Shown one piece after another: positions 25,297-34,771 of a stretch of DNA of 64,000 bases (positions are counted from its first letter, which is position 1; each line of letters begins with the position of its first letter). The notes beneath the pieces were generated by a model, which did no database searches, had not been told where the DNA came from, and saw nothing but the letters and a program-made list of their open reading frames with translations. The DNA is taken from assembly GCF_023502235.1 (NCBI RefSeq), contig NZ_JAMFLY010000002.1, positions 558,001 to 622,000 on the forward strand, read 5' to 3'. The position numbers and the translations under genes are program-made. The DNA comes from Flagellimonas myxillae (GTDB lineage Bacteria > Bacteroidota > Bacteroidia > Flavobacteriales > Flavobacteriaceae).

Positions 25297-26568
25297 TTAT
25301 TCAATGCGGTCAAATCCGCAATAGGGAACCAATACCTCAGGAATTTTGATGCCGTCTTTGGTCTGGTAGTTCTCCAAGATTCCGGCCAACACTCGGGGTA
25401 AGGCTAATGCACTTCCATTTAGGGTGTGGACCAGCTGGCGTTTTCCATTTTCATCCTTAAAGCGAAGTTTTAACCTATTGGCTTGGAAGGTTTCGAAGTT
25501 GGACACCGAACTGATTTCCAACCAACGGTCCTGTGCTGTAGAGAACACCTCAAAATCGTAGGTAAGGGCAGAAGTGAAGCCCAAATCCCCACCACAAAGG
25601 CGAAGTATTCGATAGGGCAATTTTAGTTCTTTTAAAATGCTTTTTACGTGCTCGACCATCTCGTCCAAAGCTTTGTACGAAGCCTCGGGATGCTCTACCC
25701 GAACCACTTCTACTTTGTCAAATTGATGCAGACGGTTCAGGCCCCTAACGTGGGCTCCATAACTACCGGCCTCCCTTCTAAAGCAAGGAGTGTACCCCGT
25801 GTACTTAATGGGTAATTCCGCTGTGGAAAGCATATCGTCCCGATGCAAATTGGTAATGGGAACCTCAGCTGTGGGAATCAGGTATAGGTCATCCGCCTGA
25901 ACGTGGTACATCTGTCCTTCCTTATCCGGCAACTGTCCAGTGCCATAGCCTGAAGCTTCATTGACCAAATGAGGCAACTGTACCTCGGTATAACCCGCAG
26001 CCGTATTCTTATCCAAAAAATAGGAGATCAAGGCACGTTGCAAACGGGCACCCTTCCCTTTGTATACTGGAAAACCTGCCCCTGTGATCTTTACTCCCAA
26101 TTCAAAATCGATAATGTCGTATTTTTTGGCGAGCTCCCAATGTGGTAGGGCACCATCGGCCAATTCGGGAATGTCACCTTCCCTGTAAACCTCTTCATTA
26201 TCCTCGTCGGTATTGCCCGCAGGAACAGAATCATGCGGAATATTGGGTACCAAATAAAGTTGCTCTTGTAGCGCTTCAGCTGCCTTGTTCAGGTCTTCCC
26301 CCAATTGTTTGGAAGTTTCTTTTAATCCAGCAGTCTGTTCTTTAAGGGCATTGGCCTCTTGCGCTTTACCGGATTTAAATAGCATGCCAATTTCCTTGGA
26401 AAGTTTGTTGGATTCGGCCAAGGTCGCATCCAGCTCGGTTTGGAGGGAACGTCTTTTCTCATCCAAATCAAGTACGGCCGAAAGTATGGGCTCGGCATCC
26501 ATATTCCGTTTTTTCAACGCCTTGATTATGCGCTCTTTGTTTTCCCTAATGGTATGTAATTGAAGCAT
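25297..26568 (-). CDS. serS: Seryl-tRNA synthetase
   Basis: Charges tRNA-Ser. It has 423 residues: an N-terminal two-helix coiled-coil arm (about 30-105) that reads the long variable arm of tRNA-Ser, then a class II catalytic core with motif 2 TPCFRREAGSYG and motif 3 GSALALPRVLAGILEN, including the invariant arginine. It is cytosolic. A TTG-N21-TAAATTTG promoter lies 18 bp upstream and overlaps the end of the neighbouring HTTM gene. Confidence 0.97.
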   Translation of the reverse strand: MLQLHTIRENKERIIKALKKRNMDAEPILSAVLDLDEKRRSLQTELDATLAESNKLSKEIGMLFKSGKAQEANALKEQTAGLKETSKQLGEDLNKAAEALQEQLYLVPNIPHDSVPAGNTDEDNEEVYREGDIPELADGALPHWELAKKYDIIDFELGVKITGAGFPVYKGKGARLQRALISYFLDKNTAAGYTEVQLPHLVNEASGYGTGQLPDKEGQMYHVQADDLYLIPTAEVPITNLHRDDMLSTAELPIKYTGYTPCFRREAGSYGAHVRGLNRLHQFDKVEVVRVEHPEASYKALDEMVEHVKSILKELKLPYRILRLCGGDLGFTSALTYDFEVFSTAQDRWLEISSVSNFETFQANRLKLRFKDENGKRQLVHTLNGSALALPRVLAGILENYQTKDGIKIPEVLVPYCGFDRIE

Positions 26569-26585
26569 GGCCTTATTTTGAGCCG

Positions 26586-26617
26586 CAAATTTAATTCAAT
26601 CTGGGCAAGATGCGCAA
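26586..26617 (-). promoter_or_regulatory. Promoter of serS
   Basis: On the minus strand, TTG (26615-26617), a 21-nt spacer and TAAATTTG (26586-26593) precede the serS ATG by 17 nt. The element starts directly after the stop of the upstream HTTM gene. Confidence 0.6.
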
Positions 26618-27934
26618 CTATTCTTGGGATTGGGAGGGTAAAATCCATTCATTGTGGCTAAAATGTTTCCAAGGAACACCGGCCAAGTCCACTTCAGGGT
26701 CTATAAACTTTTGATATGTACCCTTGTTGACCTTCACCTTATTTTCCACAAAAACCTGCACATCCTCACCTTTTTCTGCGTAGTCCTTTTTTAAATATTG
26801 GGCAAATTGCCATGTAAAATCTGGATAACACGCCACCTTTCTTCGCTGTTTTTTGGTGAGATGTTCTCCTAGTTTTACGTTGTCCACCTTTCCACTTTCT
26901 TTATGTACCACCTTAAATCGAATGGATCCCGAGCGGCTGCGCAACATCATCCGCCAACTTAAACGGTGCCCCTCCTCGGTCCATAGCACATCGTCAGGAA
27001 AGGCATGGTGCCTTAGGGGGAGTAACAGCTGTACAGTAAAATAAAGACTTAGGACCGACAAGATCAAACGGCTATTTTTTGGAACTTGGGGAGTGCTGTC
27101 CACTTCCACGTTTTTCTTTTTTAAGAAAATGTCCCTTATGGTCTCGGGAGGGAAAAAGAAAACAATAAATGCCAATGAGAGATATGGAAATATCCCGATT
27201 TGAAATACAATACTATTGAACAAATGGAAGAATATGGACAATGCCAGGGCAATTTTTCGGGTTGGTCTCCAAAGTAGGGCAGGAACCACCAACAAGTCAT
27301 AAAAGATACCGAAGAAGGCAACAATTTTGTGCACCCATTTTTCCTGTAAAATATCCCCGATCACATAATAATCCGCTTTGGATCTCATCAAGATCTCAAT
27401 GATGCTAAAATCCAACCAATCGCCATACAGCTTGGCGACCGAGGCGTAAGTGTACACAATAAAGAGCTGCAGGATTATTGTCCACCTTATCCAATTGTGC
27501 ATGGTCGTGGAACGGATTGTAGGATTGCGCTTTGCATCCAATGAAAAATCGCGGTTTGCCGGAAAAAAGGCCATGATGTACGACAGCAACATCAATAAGT
27601 AATAATGGTTGTTGTACGATGTTTTTTGCATGAGGTAAACCCCGGTCCAAAGGATGGCAAATGCAAAAGCACTCATTCGGTACCGATATCCCAAGGTGAT
27701 CAATATCCCCAAAGTGCCCATAAGGGCAAAATAGATGTACATCCCATTTCCGGGCAAAGGTTGTAACCATTCAAAACCAATAAAGGTAAAGGTGAACTTC
27801 GGGTCCACCAGCGTTTTTCGTACCCACCCGGTTGCTATGGCGCCGTAGCATTCGGCGCTGACCAATAAGCCATAGAATACCCTAAAGACTACAAGCTGGG
27901 CATTATCTATTTTTTTGAAGAGAAATTGATTCAC
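26618..27934 (-). CDS. HTTM-domain (vitamin-K-dependent gamma-carboxylase-like) membrane protein
   Basis: A 438-residue membrane protein with at least six helices in the first 300 residues. The pattern AQLVVFRVFYGLLVSAECYGA at the start, WTGVYLMQKTSYNNHYYLLMLLSY and an aromatic-rich loop match the HTTM domain shared with eukaryotic gamma-glutamyl carboxylase (here quoted as LVVFRVFYGLL and KTSYNNHYYLLMLLSY). The C-terminal soluble part has WTEEGHRLSWRMMLRSR. Bacterial members have no agreed activity. It lies 1 bp from ribF and is likely co-transcribed with it. Confidence 0.85.
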   Translation of the reverse strand: MNQFLFKKIDNAQLVVFRVFYGLLVSAECYGAIATGWVRKTLVDPKFTFTFIGFEWLQPLPGNGMYIYFALMGTLGILITLGYRYRMSAFAFAILWTGVYLMQKTSYNNHYYLLMLLSYIMAFFPANRDFSLDAKRNPTIRSTTMHNWIRWTIILQLFIVYTYASVAKLYGDWLDFSIIEILMRSKADYYVIGDILQEKWVHKIVAFFGIFYDLLVVPALLWRPTRKIALALSIFFHLFNSIVFQIGIFPYLSLAFIVFFFPPETIRDIFLKKKNVEVDSTPQVPKNSRLILSVLSLYFTVQLLLPLRHHAFPDDVLWTEEGHRLSWRMMLRSRSGSIRFKVVHKESGKVDNVKLGEHLTKKQRRKVACYPDFTWQFAQYLKKDYAEKGEDVQVFVENKVKVNKGTYQKFIDPEVDLAGVPWKHFSHNEWILPSQSQE

Positions 27935-27935
27935 C

Positions 27936-28865
27936 TTATCTCGAAATTAATGTCAATGAGGTCTGTTTGTCCTTCTTTAATTGTTCTTGAAGCTCTTGTA
28001 CCGAGTCAAATTTGTGTTCATCCCGGATGCGGTGCAAGAGGTCCACTTGGATTTTTTTGCTGTATAGGTCACCTTCAAATTCGAAGAAGTTTACCTCAAT
28101 GCTTTTTTCGTTTCCCGATACTGTGGGATTGTATCCAATATTCATCATCCCGTAATGGTCTTTATTGTCCAAGCGACTTTTTACCACATATACCCCATTT
28201 TTTGGGATGAGCTTGTATGGTTCCGCGATATCCAGATTAGCCGTTGGAAAACCAAATTGCCTTCCCAATCCTTTACCTTTTTTGATGGTACCGGTAAGCA
28301 TATAGGCGTAGTTTAGGTAATTGTTTGCCGTACTGATATCACCCTCCAAAAGTGCCTTTCTAATTTTGGTAGAACTAACCGAGACATCATCAACCTCTTG
28401 GGCGGGAATCTCCTCTACCTCAAAATCCAGCGTGTTCCCAAAGGAAATCAAGTCTTGGATATTGGCGTTGCGGTTACGTCCAAATCTATGGTCATATCCA
28501 ATTATTATTTTCTTGGTTTTAAGGCTGTTGACTAAAATGTCCCGCACAAATTCGGTGGCCGAAAGTCTGGAAAAATCTTTGGTAAACGGATGAATGATTA
28601 AATAATCCAGACCAATGGCATCCAAGATTTTTATTTTTTCTTCCAGGGTATTGAGCAATTTAATGTCTGTATCCTTTTGAAGGACCATACGCGGATGTGG
28701 GAAAAAAGTGAGAACAGCGGACTTAAGATCGGCCGTTTTGGCATTATTTATGAGGCGTTCCAGTATTTTGCTGTGGCCAAGGTGCACACCATCAAAGGTT
28801 CCGATGGTTACCGCGGTGTTGAAAGATGTATCTGTAAACTGAGAAATGCCTTGGACTGTTTCCAC
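27936..28865 (-). CDS. ribF: Bifunctional riboflavin kinase/FAD synthetase RibF
   Basis: Converts riboflavin to FMN and then FAD. It has 309 residues: an N-terminal FAD synthetase with GTFDGVHLGHSKIL (about 22-35) and GYDHRFGRNR, and a C-terminal flavokinase with GRQFGFPTANL and the catalytic Asn/Glu region GVYVVKSRL...MNIGYNPT. It diverges from the metallopeptidase gene across a 54-bp gap. The length is typical. Confidence 0.96.
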   Translation of the reverse strand: METVQGISQFTDTSFNTAVTIGTFDGVHLGHSKILERLINNAKTADLKSAVLTFFPHPRMVLQKDTDIKLLNTLEEKIKILDAIGLDYLIIHPFTKDFSRLSATEFVRDILVNSLKTKKIIIGYDHRFGRNRNANIQDLISFGNTLDFEVEEIPAQEVDDVSVSSTKIRKALLEGDISTANNYLNYAYMLTGTIKKGKGLGRQFGFPTANLDIAEPYKLIPKNGVYVVKSRLDNKDHYGMMNIGYNPTVSGNEKSIEVNFFEFEGDLYSKKIQVDLLHRIRDEHKFDSVQELQEQLKKDKQTSLTLISR

Positions 28866-28888
28866 CTAAACAAGAAATAAAAAAGGCT

Positions 28889-28896
28889 TATTTTTG
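28889..28896 (+). promoter_or_regulatory. -7 element of the metallopeptidase/lipoprotein operon
   Basis: TATTTTTG fits TAnnTTTG and lies 23 bp before the ATG at 28920, in the 54-bp divergent gap with ribF. No well-spaced TTG was found. Confidence 0.4.
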
Positions 28897-28919
28897 AATT
28901 TGACCGTCGCCCCTTTAGT

Positions 28920-31900
28920 ATGAAAGCTAAGTTACGCCTTGTTTTTTCAATTGCAATATTTTTTGCCTGCTTTTCCATCAATGGTCAACAAGGATATTGG
29001 AAATCCGTTCCAGGGAACAGTACTTTCAAAAGTGCTTCCCTAAAAAGTATGGACAAAGCCAATGGGGTCTATACTTTGGACAAAACCAGAATTTTGCAGG
29101 ATTTGGTTCCAGCAACCAAAATCAATAGAGAAAAACGAACGATCTATCTGCCCAACGAAAAGGGTGAGGTTATCGCCTTTGATGTAAAGGAAACTTCGGT
29201 TTTGCATCCTGAGTTGGCCAAAAAGTACCCTGAACTAAAATCGTTTACTGGGATTAGCAGAAATGGGAAATACAAAGTAAAACTCAGCAAGTCCCATAAA
29301 GGTATGGACGGGATGTTGGTCAACTTAAAGAATCAAAAAACCACCTTTATTGAGCAAGTGACCGGCCAAGAAGATACCTATGTGGTATACGAAAAAGGTG
29401 CGGAGGCTGTGGGCATGGGGAGTTTTGTCTGCAAAACCACGGATATCCAAAAATTAGTGGGCAAGACCATCACTCCATTGGTGGACGACCAGTTATTGCG
29501 CAAATACAGAATAGCCGTTTCCGTTTCGGGAGAGTATACCGAACATCACGGGGGAGCGGTAGCGGATGCCTTGGCCGCGATCAATACTACCTTAACAAGA
29601 GTCAATGAAGTTTTTGAAACGGATCTGGGCGTGACCCTGGAACTGATTCCCAACAACGATTTGATTATTTTTACGGACCCAGATACAGACCCATATAATG
29701 GAAACTTGAATTCTGAGGTGCAGACCACCTTGACCTCCACTATTGGGGAGGAGAACTACGATGTGGGGCATTTGTTCCACAAGGTGGGAGAGGGACAAGA
29801 CAATGGAAATGCAGGGTTTATTGGAGCCGTTTGCACGGATAATTCCAAGGGAAGCGCTTTTTCGGCCGCCTTTAACCCCCAAGGGGATATTTTTGATTTG
29901 GATTTCGTGGCCCATGAATTGGGACACCAGTTTGGAGCCAACCACACCTGGTCTTTTGAAAGCGAAGGGACCGGTGTACAGGCAGAACCTGCTAGTGGAA
30001 CCACCATTATGGGATATGCTGGAATTGTTCCTGGAAACAATGTGGCACCCAACGGGAGTGACTATTTCCATTTTTATAGCATTCAGCAAATCTCCACTTA
30101 TTTGCAGTCGGCTGCCTGTGCTGAAGAGACCGGTATAGTGAACAATCCGCCTGTATTGACCCCAGTAGGGGATTACGTTATCCCCAAGGGAACTGCATTT
30201 GTTTTGGAAGGAATAGCCACTGATCCTGATGTTGGGGATGTGCTGACCTATGCATGGGAACAAATAGATGATGGGGTTGTTACCACCTCTACTTTTGGTC
30301 CCGACAATCCAAGCGGTGCCAATTTTAGATCCTTGCCCCCCACTACAGATCCAGCTAGATATTTTCCCAATTTGTCCAGGGTAGTGCAAGGGGAGCTTAC
30401 CCAAACAGAACCCGCAACCAATGAAGCTTGGGAAACTGTTTCAAACGTGGCGAGAAACTTTGGCTTCGCGTTTACGGTACGGGACAATGCTCCAGGGGGT
30501 GGACAGGTGGTTTCCGATGTTTTGGATGTGCAAGTAGTGAGTGCTGCAGGCCCCTTTGTAGTTACTTCACAAAGCTCCAATGAAATTTATGAAGGTGGCT
30601 CTACCCAGGAAGTAACCTGGGATGTGGCCAATACCAATATTCTTCCCGTAAATGCCCAAAACGTGGATATCCTGCTTTCAATAGATGGCGGTGTAACCTT
30701 TCCCATCATCTTGGCGGAAGATACCCTTAATGATGGGAGCGAGGAAATACTTATACCCGGAGATGCGACCACCCAGGCAAGAATTATGGTAAAGGCAAGT
30801 GACAATGTGTTTTTTGCCGTGAACGCCTCGGATTTTACCATTCAAGAGTCCGAAGTGGTTTTGGATTTTCAAGATTTGGTCCATGAAGTTTGTCAACCCG
30901 ATGACGTAATTATTCCATTTACTTATCAAACCTTTGGTGGCTTTGCCGAGGCCTCCACTTTTTCTGTGGACCTTCCTGCAGGCCTAAATGGGGTTTTTGC
31001 CCCCCTTAATGCCAGCGCCGATGACACTTCGGTCCAATTGACCCTTTCAAACACCAATGGCGTGTCCCCTGGGGAATATGACATAACCGTAACCTCTACA
31101 GCGGCATCGGTGACCAAGAATGTACCGCTCACCCTTATCATTAAAGACAACAATTTTACAGATGTTGTGCTTCAATCCCCTTTGGATGCGGCAGCTAATA
31201 TTTCAATAAATACCCAGTTGGAATGGGAGGCCAATGTGCTTTATTCCAGTTATGATGTTGAAGTGGCAACAGATGTAGGCTTTACCAATATTGTGGAGTC
31301 GACGAGTGTACCGTTCAATTTTTACCAGACAACCAGTCTTGTTGCACAAACTGAATATTTTTGGAGGGTTCGGCCCAACAATGCTTGTGGTACCGGAACT
31401 TTTGGAGCGCCCTTTAGTTTTACCACCATTCAGGTGGATTGCAAGACTTTGGAACCCTTGGGGTTGCCTTTGGAAATATCTGCAGTTGGGACCTCTACAC
31501 TCACAAGTAGTGTACAACTTTTTGAAGATCTGTCTGTTTCGGATGTTAACTTAAATCTCGAGTTAAATCATACTTTTCTAGAAGATTTGATTATCAGTCT
31601 AACCTCCCCTGCTGGAACCAAGGTTACCTTAATTTCCAATACTTGCGGGGATGCCAATAATATCAATGCTACATTTGATGATGAGGGTATAGAACTAGTT
31701 TGCGGCAACAATCCAGCCATTGAGGGAACTGTGAGGCCATTGGGTTCCCTAAGTTCGTTTATTGGGGAGTCAACCTTGGGGGAATGGACATTGGAGGTAT
31801 TGGATACGGCTACAGGTGATGGCGGTTCAATAATCGCTTTTTCCTTGGAGGTTTGTGCGGAAGGTGCCTTTAGACCCGATGAGGATGAGGATGGGGTTTT

Positions 31901-32690
31901 CGATGATGGGGACGACCTTTGTCTGGGTACGCCCAAAGGTACGGAAGTGGATACTTCAGGTTGCCCCATTAACCGTTTTCCTGTTGATAATTTCACCGTG
32001 GAAATCCAAAGTGAGAGTTGCCGAAGTAGCAATGATGGATCAATAGGAATCACAGCTGTGGACACTTCCATTACCTATACGGCTGTTTTGGATGGTGGAA
32101 ATGGCCCCTCAAATTTTGATTTTACGAGTACACATACCTTTCAAAATCTACAGGCTGGAAGTTATTCTTTATGTATTACCGGAACCGATGGAATGATAAC
32201 TTATCGGGAAACCTGTTTCAATTTGGTCTTGACCCAACCGGAATTGCTGTCGGTTTTTGCTGAGTCTGTGGGTGAGGCCTTAAATCTCACCATGGAGGGT
32301 GGAAGTCTGTACAATGTGGAATTGAATGGATTGGTGACACAAACCCAAGAAAAAGAGATTCAACTACAACTAAAAGAAGGTCGGAATACCCTTCGGGTAT
32401 TTACTGGGTTACCATGCCAAGGGGTTTACGAGGAGTCTTTCTTTATTTCTTCCCGACCTATATTATATCCAAATGCCGTGCAGCAGACTGCCAGGGTATT
32501 CTTAAATGGATATAGCGGCAGCGTAAAACTCGAGGTTTTTTCATCCATTGGGCAATTGGTTTTGACCCGGGATGAGATTCTGACTGGAAACGATTTGGAC
32601 GTGGATATGTCCCTCCTTCCCCAAGGAACGTATTATATACGAGTTGTGACCGGGGATAAGCAAGAAGTAATTAAAATGATCAAGGAATGA
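28920..32690 (+). CDS. Secreted reprolysin-like metallopeptidase with P-domain and T9SS sorting domain
   Basis: A 1256-residue exoprotein. It has a signal peptide (FSIAIFFACFSINGQ, residues 9-23), a propeptide, and an M12B/reprolysin catalytic domain with HELGHQFGANH (zinc ligands His332, His336, His342; Glu333 catalytic) and a Met-turn TIMGYAG near 364. After it come Ig/PKD-like domains, an Fn3-like domain at about 750-840, a proprotein-convertase P-domain at about 850-980, a TSP3-like calcium motif (DEDEDGVFDDGDDLC, about 988), two beta domains and a C-terminal type A T9SS sorting domain. It is expected at the cell surface or secreted. Its TGA overlaps the ATG of a lipoprotein gene. Confidence 0.9.
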   Translation: MKAKLRLVFSIAIFFACFSINGQQGYWKSVPGNSTFKSASLKSMDKANGVYTLDKTRILQDLVPATKINREKRTIYLPNEKGEVIAFDVKETSVLHPELAKKYPELKSFTGISRNGKYKVKLSKSHKGMDGMLVNLKNQKTTFIEQVTGQEDTYVVYEKGAEAVGMGSFVCKTTDIQKLVGKTITPLVDDQLLRKYRIAVSVSGEYTEHHGGAVADALAAINTTLTRVNEVFETDLGVTLELIPNNDLIIFTDPDTDPYNGNLNSEVQTTLTSTIGEENYDVGHLFHKVGEGQDNGNAGFIGAVCTDNSKGSAFSAAFNPQGDIFDLDFVAHELGHQFGANHTWSFESEGTGVQAEPASGTTIMGYAGIVPGNNVAPNGSDYFHFYSIQQISTYLQSAACAEETGIVNNPPVLTPVGDYVIPKGTAFVLEGIATDPDVGDVLTYAWEQIDDGVVTTSTFGPDNPSGANFRSLPPTTDPARYFPNLSRVVQGELTQTEPATNEAWETVSNVARNFGFAFTVRDNAPGGGQVVSDVLDVQVVSAAGPFVVTSQSSNEIYEGGSTQEVTWDVANTNILPVNAQNVDILLSIDGGVTFPIILAEDTLNDGSEEILIPGDATTQARIMVKASDNVFFAVNASDFTIQESEVVLDFQDLVHEVCQPDDVIIPFTYQTFGGFAEASTFSVDLPAGLNGVFAPLNASADDTSVQLTLSNTNGVSPGEYDITVTSTAASVTKNVPLTLIIKDNNFTDVVLQSPLDAAANISINTQLEWEANVLYSSYDVEVATDVGFTNIVESTSVPFNFYQTTSLVAQTEYFWRVRPNNACGTGTFGAPFSFTTIQVDCKTLEPLGLPLEISAVGTSTLTSSVQLFEDLSVSDVNLNLELNHTFLEDLIISLTSPAGTKVTLISNTCGDANNINATFDDEGIELVCGNNPAIEGTVRPLGSLSSFIGESTLGEWTLEVLDTATGDGGSIIAFSLEVCAEGAFRPDEDEDGVFDDGDDLCLGTPKGTEVDTSGCPINRFPVDNFTVEIQSESCRSSNDGSIGITAVDTSITYTAVLDGGNGPSNFDFTSTHTFQNLQAGSYSLCITGTDGMITYRETCFNLVLTQPELLSVFAESVGEALNLTMEGGSLYNVELNGLVTQTQEKEIQLQLKEGRNTLRVFTGLPCQGVYEESFFISSRPILYPNAVQQTARVFLNGYSGSVKLEVFSSIGQLVLTRDEILTGNDLDVDMSLLPQGTYYIRVVTGDKQEVIKMIKE

Positions 32691-33373
32691 AGAAGGTATT
32701 GCTATTTTCGGCCATTTTTGTTTTGCTGTCTTCCTGTGGTAAAAATGATGATTCACCACCCATTCCAGACGGAGCTAATTTGCTATTTCCCTTGGAGAAC
32801 TCTGAATGTACAACTGGGGTTAGTATCAATGACAATTTGAGCCAGATCACCTTTGAATGGGAAGCCTCTTCGAATACAGACAGCTATACTTTGAATGTGG
32901 TAAACTTGGAGACCAATATTCCACAAACCATATCGACAGCTGCAACCTCGGCAAGTTTGTCCATAGAGAAGGGTACCCCATTCTCCTGGTCGGTAACTTC
33001 CCAAAATTCGGATACGGACCAAATTGCCACAAGCAACACTTGGTTGTTCTACAATGCAGGGGCACAGGTGAATTATGCGCCATTTCCTGCCCAACTTATT
33101 GGCCCGGTTTCAGGGTCAACGGTTCAAAAAAGTATATCCAATGAAGTGACGCTACAGTGGTCCGGTGCAGATGTGGAGGATGATATAGCGTCCTTTGAGG
33201 TATTTTTCTCCGATCAAAGCCCACCTACCTCTTCCTTGGGCACCTTGGATTCCGAAACTGCGGAAATGGATGTTACTGTACAATCTGATACTATCTACTA
33301 CTGGAAAATTATCACCACCGATGCAGCGGGTAACACTTCCGATTCTGGAATTTTTGACTTTAAAGTGTTTTAA
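32687..33373 (+). CDS. Fn3-like lipoprotein coupled to the metallopeptidase
   Basis: A 228-residue lipoprotein. The signal peptide ends in the lipobox LSSC (Cys17), followed by acidic residues (GKNDDSP), a common export signal to the surface in Bacteroidota. Two Fn3/Ig-like domains follow (ITFEWEASSNTDSYTL, and VTLQWSGADVEDDIASFEVFF), joined by a conserved NYAPFPAQLIGP linker. The gene starts inside the stop of the metallopeptidase gene (ATGA, 4-bp overlap). It is a paralogue of 56735-57433, which is coupled in the same way to a BspA-like protein. The function is unknown; a cargo-specific anchor or chaperone is proposed. Confidence 0.85.
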   Translation: MKKVLLFSAIFVLLSSCGKNDDSPPIPDGANLLFPLENSECTTGVSINDNLSQITFEWEASSNTDSYTLNVVNLETNIPQTISTAATSASLSIEKGTPFSWSVTSQNSDTDQIATSNTWLFYNAGAQVNYAPFPAQLIGPVSGSTVQKSISNEVTLQWSGADVEDDIASFEVFFSDQSPPTSSLGTLDSETAEMDVTVQSDTIYYWKIITTDAAGNTSDSGIFDFKVF

Positions 33374-33379
33374 TAAGGC

Positions 33380-34012
33380 CTAAGTCCCGTTGAATTGGTT
33401 CATGGTGTTTTTGGTTCCTGCAAATACATAAGAACGCACAAGATCGGCCGATTTGGCAAGTCTTTCCGGAAGTGCTTTGGTTTCCTCCTCGTTCCATTTT
33501 CCTAACACGTAATCCACTTGTCTTCCTTTGCTGAATTCGGCACCAACACCAAATCGAAATCTTGGATACTGGGATGTTTGTAAGGTATTTTGGATATGTT
33601 TTAGGCCATTGTGGCCACCATCACTTCCTTTGGTTTTGAGTCGGATGGTGCCAAACGGAAGATTGATATCATCAGTAATGACCAGGACATTCTCCAAAGG
33701 AATTTTTTCCTTTTCTATCCAGTATTTGACGGCTTTACCGCTTAAATTCATATAGGTGGATGGCTTTAAGCACAAAATGCTCCGTCCCTTAAATTTGAAG
33801 CTTCCCGTGGCTCCCAATTTGGCATTTTCAAAAGTGAATCCTTCCTGTTCGGCTAAAAAATCCAATATTTTGAAACCTACATTATGCCTTGTCTCGTCAT
33901 AGGCTGAACCAATGTTTCCAAGTCCGACAATAAGAAATTTTTTCATGGGATCGCTTTCTTCAATCAACGGTTTCGGAACACCAAATAGGGATTTCAAAAA
34001 CTGTAGCATCAA
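33380..34012 (-). CDS. pth: Peptidyl-tRNA hydrolase
   Basis: Cleaves peptidyl-tRNA released from stalled ribosomes. It has 210 residues. The core starts at KKFLIVGLGNIGSAYDETRHN, given here as VGLGNIG and TRHNVGF (catalytic His), followed by KPSTYMNLSGKAV and GGHNGLKHI. It has an N-terminal extension of about 22 residues (MMLQFLKSLFG...) before the usual start, which is common in flavobacterial Pth. It is convergent with the lipoprotein gene (6-bp gap) and downstream of rplY. Confidence 0.93.
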   Translation of the reverse strand: MMLQFLKSLFGVPKPLIEESDPMKKFLIVGLGNIGSAYDETRHNVGFKILDFLAEQEGFTFENAKLGATGSFKFKGRSILCLKPSTYMNLSGKAVKYWIEKEKIPLENVLVITDDINLPFGTIRLKTKGSDGGHNGLKHIQNTLQTSQYPRFRFGVGAEFSKGRQVDYVLGKWNEEETKALPERLAKSADLVRSYVFAGTKNTMNQFNGT

Positions 34013-34031
34013 AAGGTTGGGTTTTGCTCAA

Positions 34032-34080
34032 AAATAAGAAAGCATCCCCAATTCTGTTAAAGAATATCGGGGATGCTTTT
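34032..34080 (-). terminator. Intrinsic terminator after rplY
   Basis: AAAGCATCCCC (34039-34049) pairs perfectly with GGGGATGCTTT (34069-34079). On the minus strand the stem is followed by a T-rich run. It lies just downstream of the rplY stop (34099) and 20 bp before the pth start. Confidence 0.8.
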
Positions 34081-34098
34081 ATCGGTTTTGGTGAAGAG

Positions 34099-34755
34099 TT
34101 ACTCCGTAGCCTCGGCAGCTGGGGCTTCAGCAGCTCCTTCAGCAGCAGCTTCAGTACCTTCTGCTCCTTCAACTCCTTCTTCTTCCTCTTCCTCCTCATC
34201 ATCAACAGATGTTCTAGAGGCTTTTACCTGTACAACCGCAGTACTATCTGGGTGTAAGATAGTGAAATCATCATTTAAGAGTGTTTCCACAGGAATAGTC
34301 CCTCCAATTCTTAATTTGGAGATATCTACTGTGATAAAATCAGGAAGTAGATTTGGCAATGCCTTAATGGAAAGCTTTCTTTTTCTAAACAATAAACGGC
34401 CACCGTTTCGAACACCGGGAGAATTTCCTTCCAAACGAACAGGGATGTTCATGGTTACCGGCTTGTCCTCGAACAACTGATAGAAATCGATGTGCAAAAT
34501 TTTGTCGGTTACAGGATGAAACTGGATATCCTGTAATACTGCATCAAACTTTTGTCCGTCTTCCAACTCAATCACAGCCGTGTGTGCATTTGGGGTGTAG
34601 ACCAGGTGTCTGAATGCTAGTTCATCAGCTGAAAAGTGCAATGGTTTATCCCCTCCGTACAACACGCAAGGGACCTTTCCAGCATTACGTAAGGCTTTGG
34701 TAGATACCTTGCCCACGCTTTCTCTTTGGGATCCTTTGATAGTAATTGACTTCAT
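34099..34755 (-). CDS. rplY: 50S ribosomal protein L25/general stress protein Ctc
   Basis: A 218-residue 5S-rRNA-binding protein. It has an L25 domain ([29 protein letters not shown]) and the C-terminal beta domain of the longer CTC form ([18 protein letters not shown]). The tail is a Glu/Ala-rich low-complexity region ([10 protein letters not shown] then alternating Ala/Glu), typical for Bacteroidota. It follows prs by 16 bp, the normal order. Confidence 0.95.
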   Translation of the reverse strand: MKSITIKGSQRESVGKVSTKALRNAGKVPCVLYGGDKPLHFSADELAFRHLVYTPNAHTAVIELEDGQKFDAVLQDIQFHPVTDKILHIDFYQLFEDKPVTMNIPVRLEGNSPGVRNGGRLLFRKRKLSIKALPNLLPDFITVDISKLRIGGTIPVETLLNDDFTILHPDSTAVVQVKASRTSVDDEEEEEEEGVEGAEGTEAAAEGAAEAPAAEATE

Positions 34756-34771
34756 TATATATTAAATTGAT

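Noticed and set aside
29592-30404. Minus-strand open frame of 270 codons inside the metallopeptidase gene
   Set aside because: It has no recognisable motif and lies opposite the catalytic zinc-site region of a clear gene, so it is an antisense shadow.
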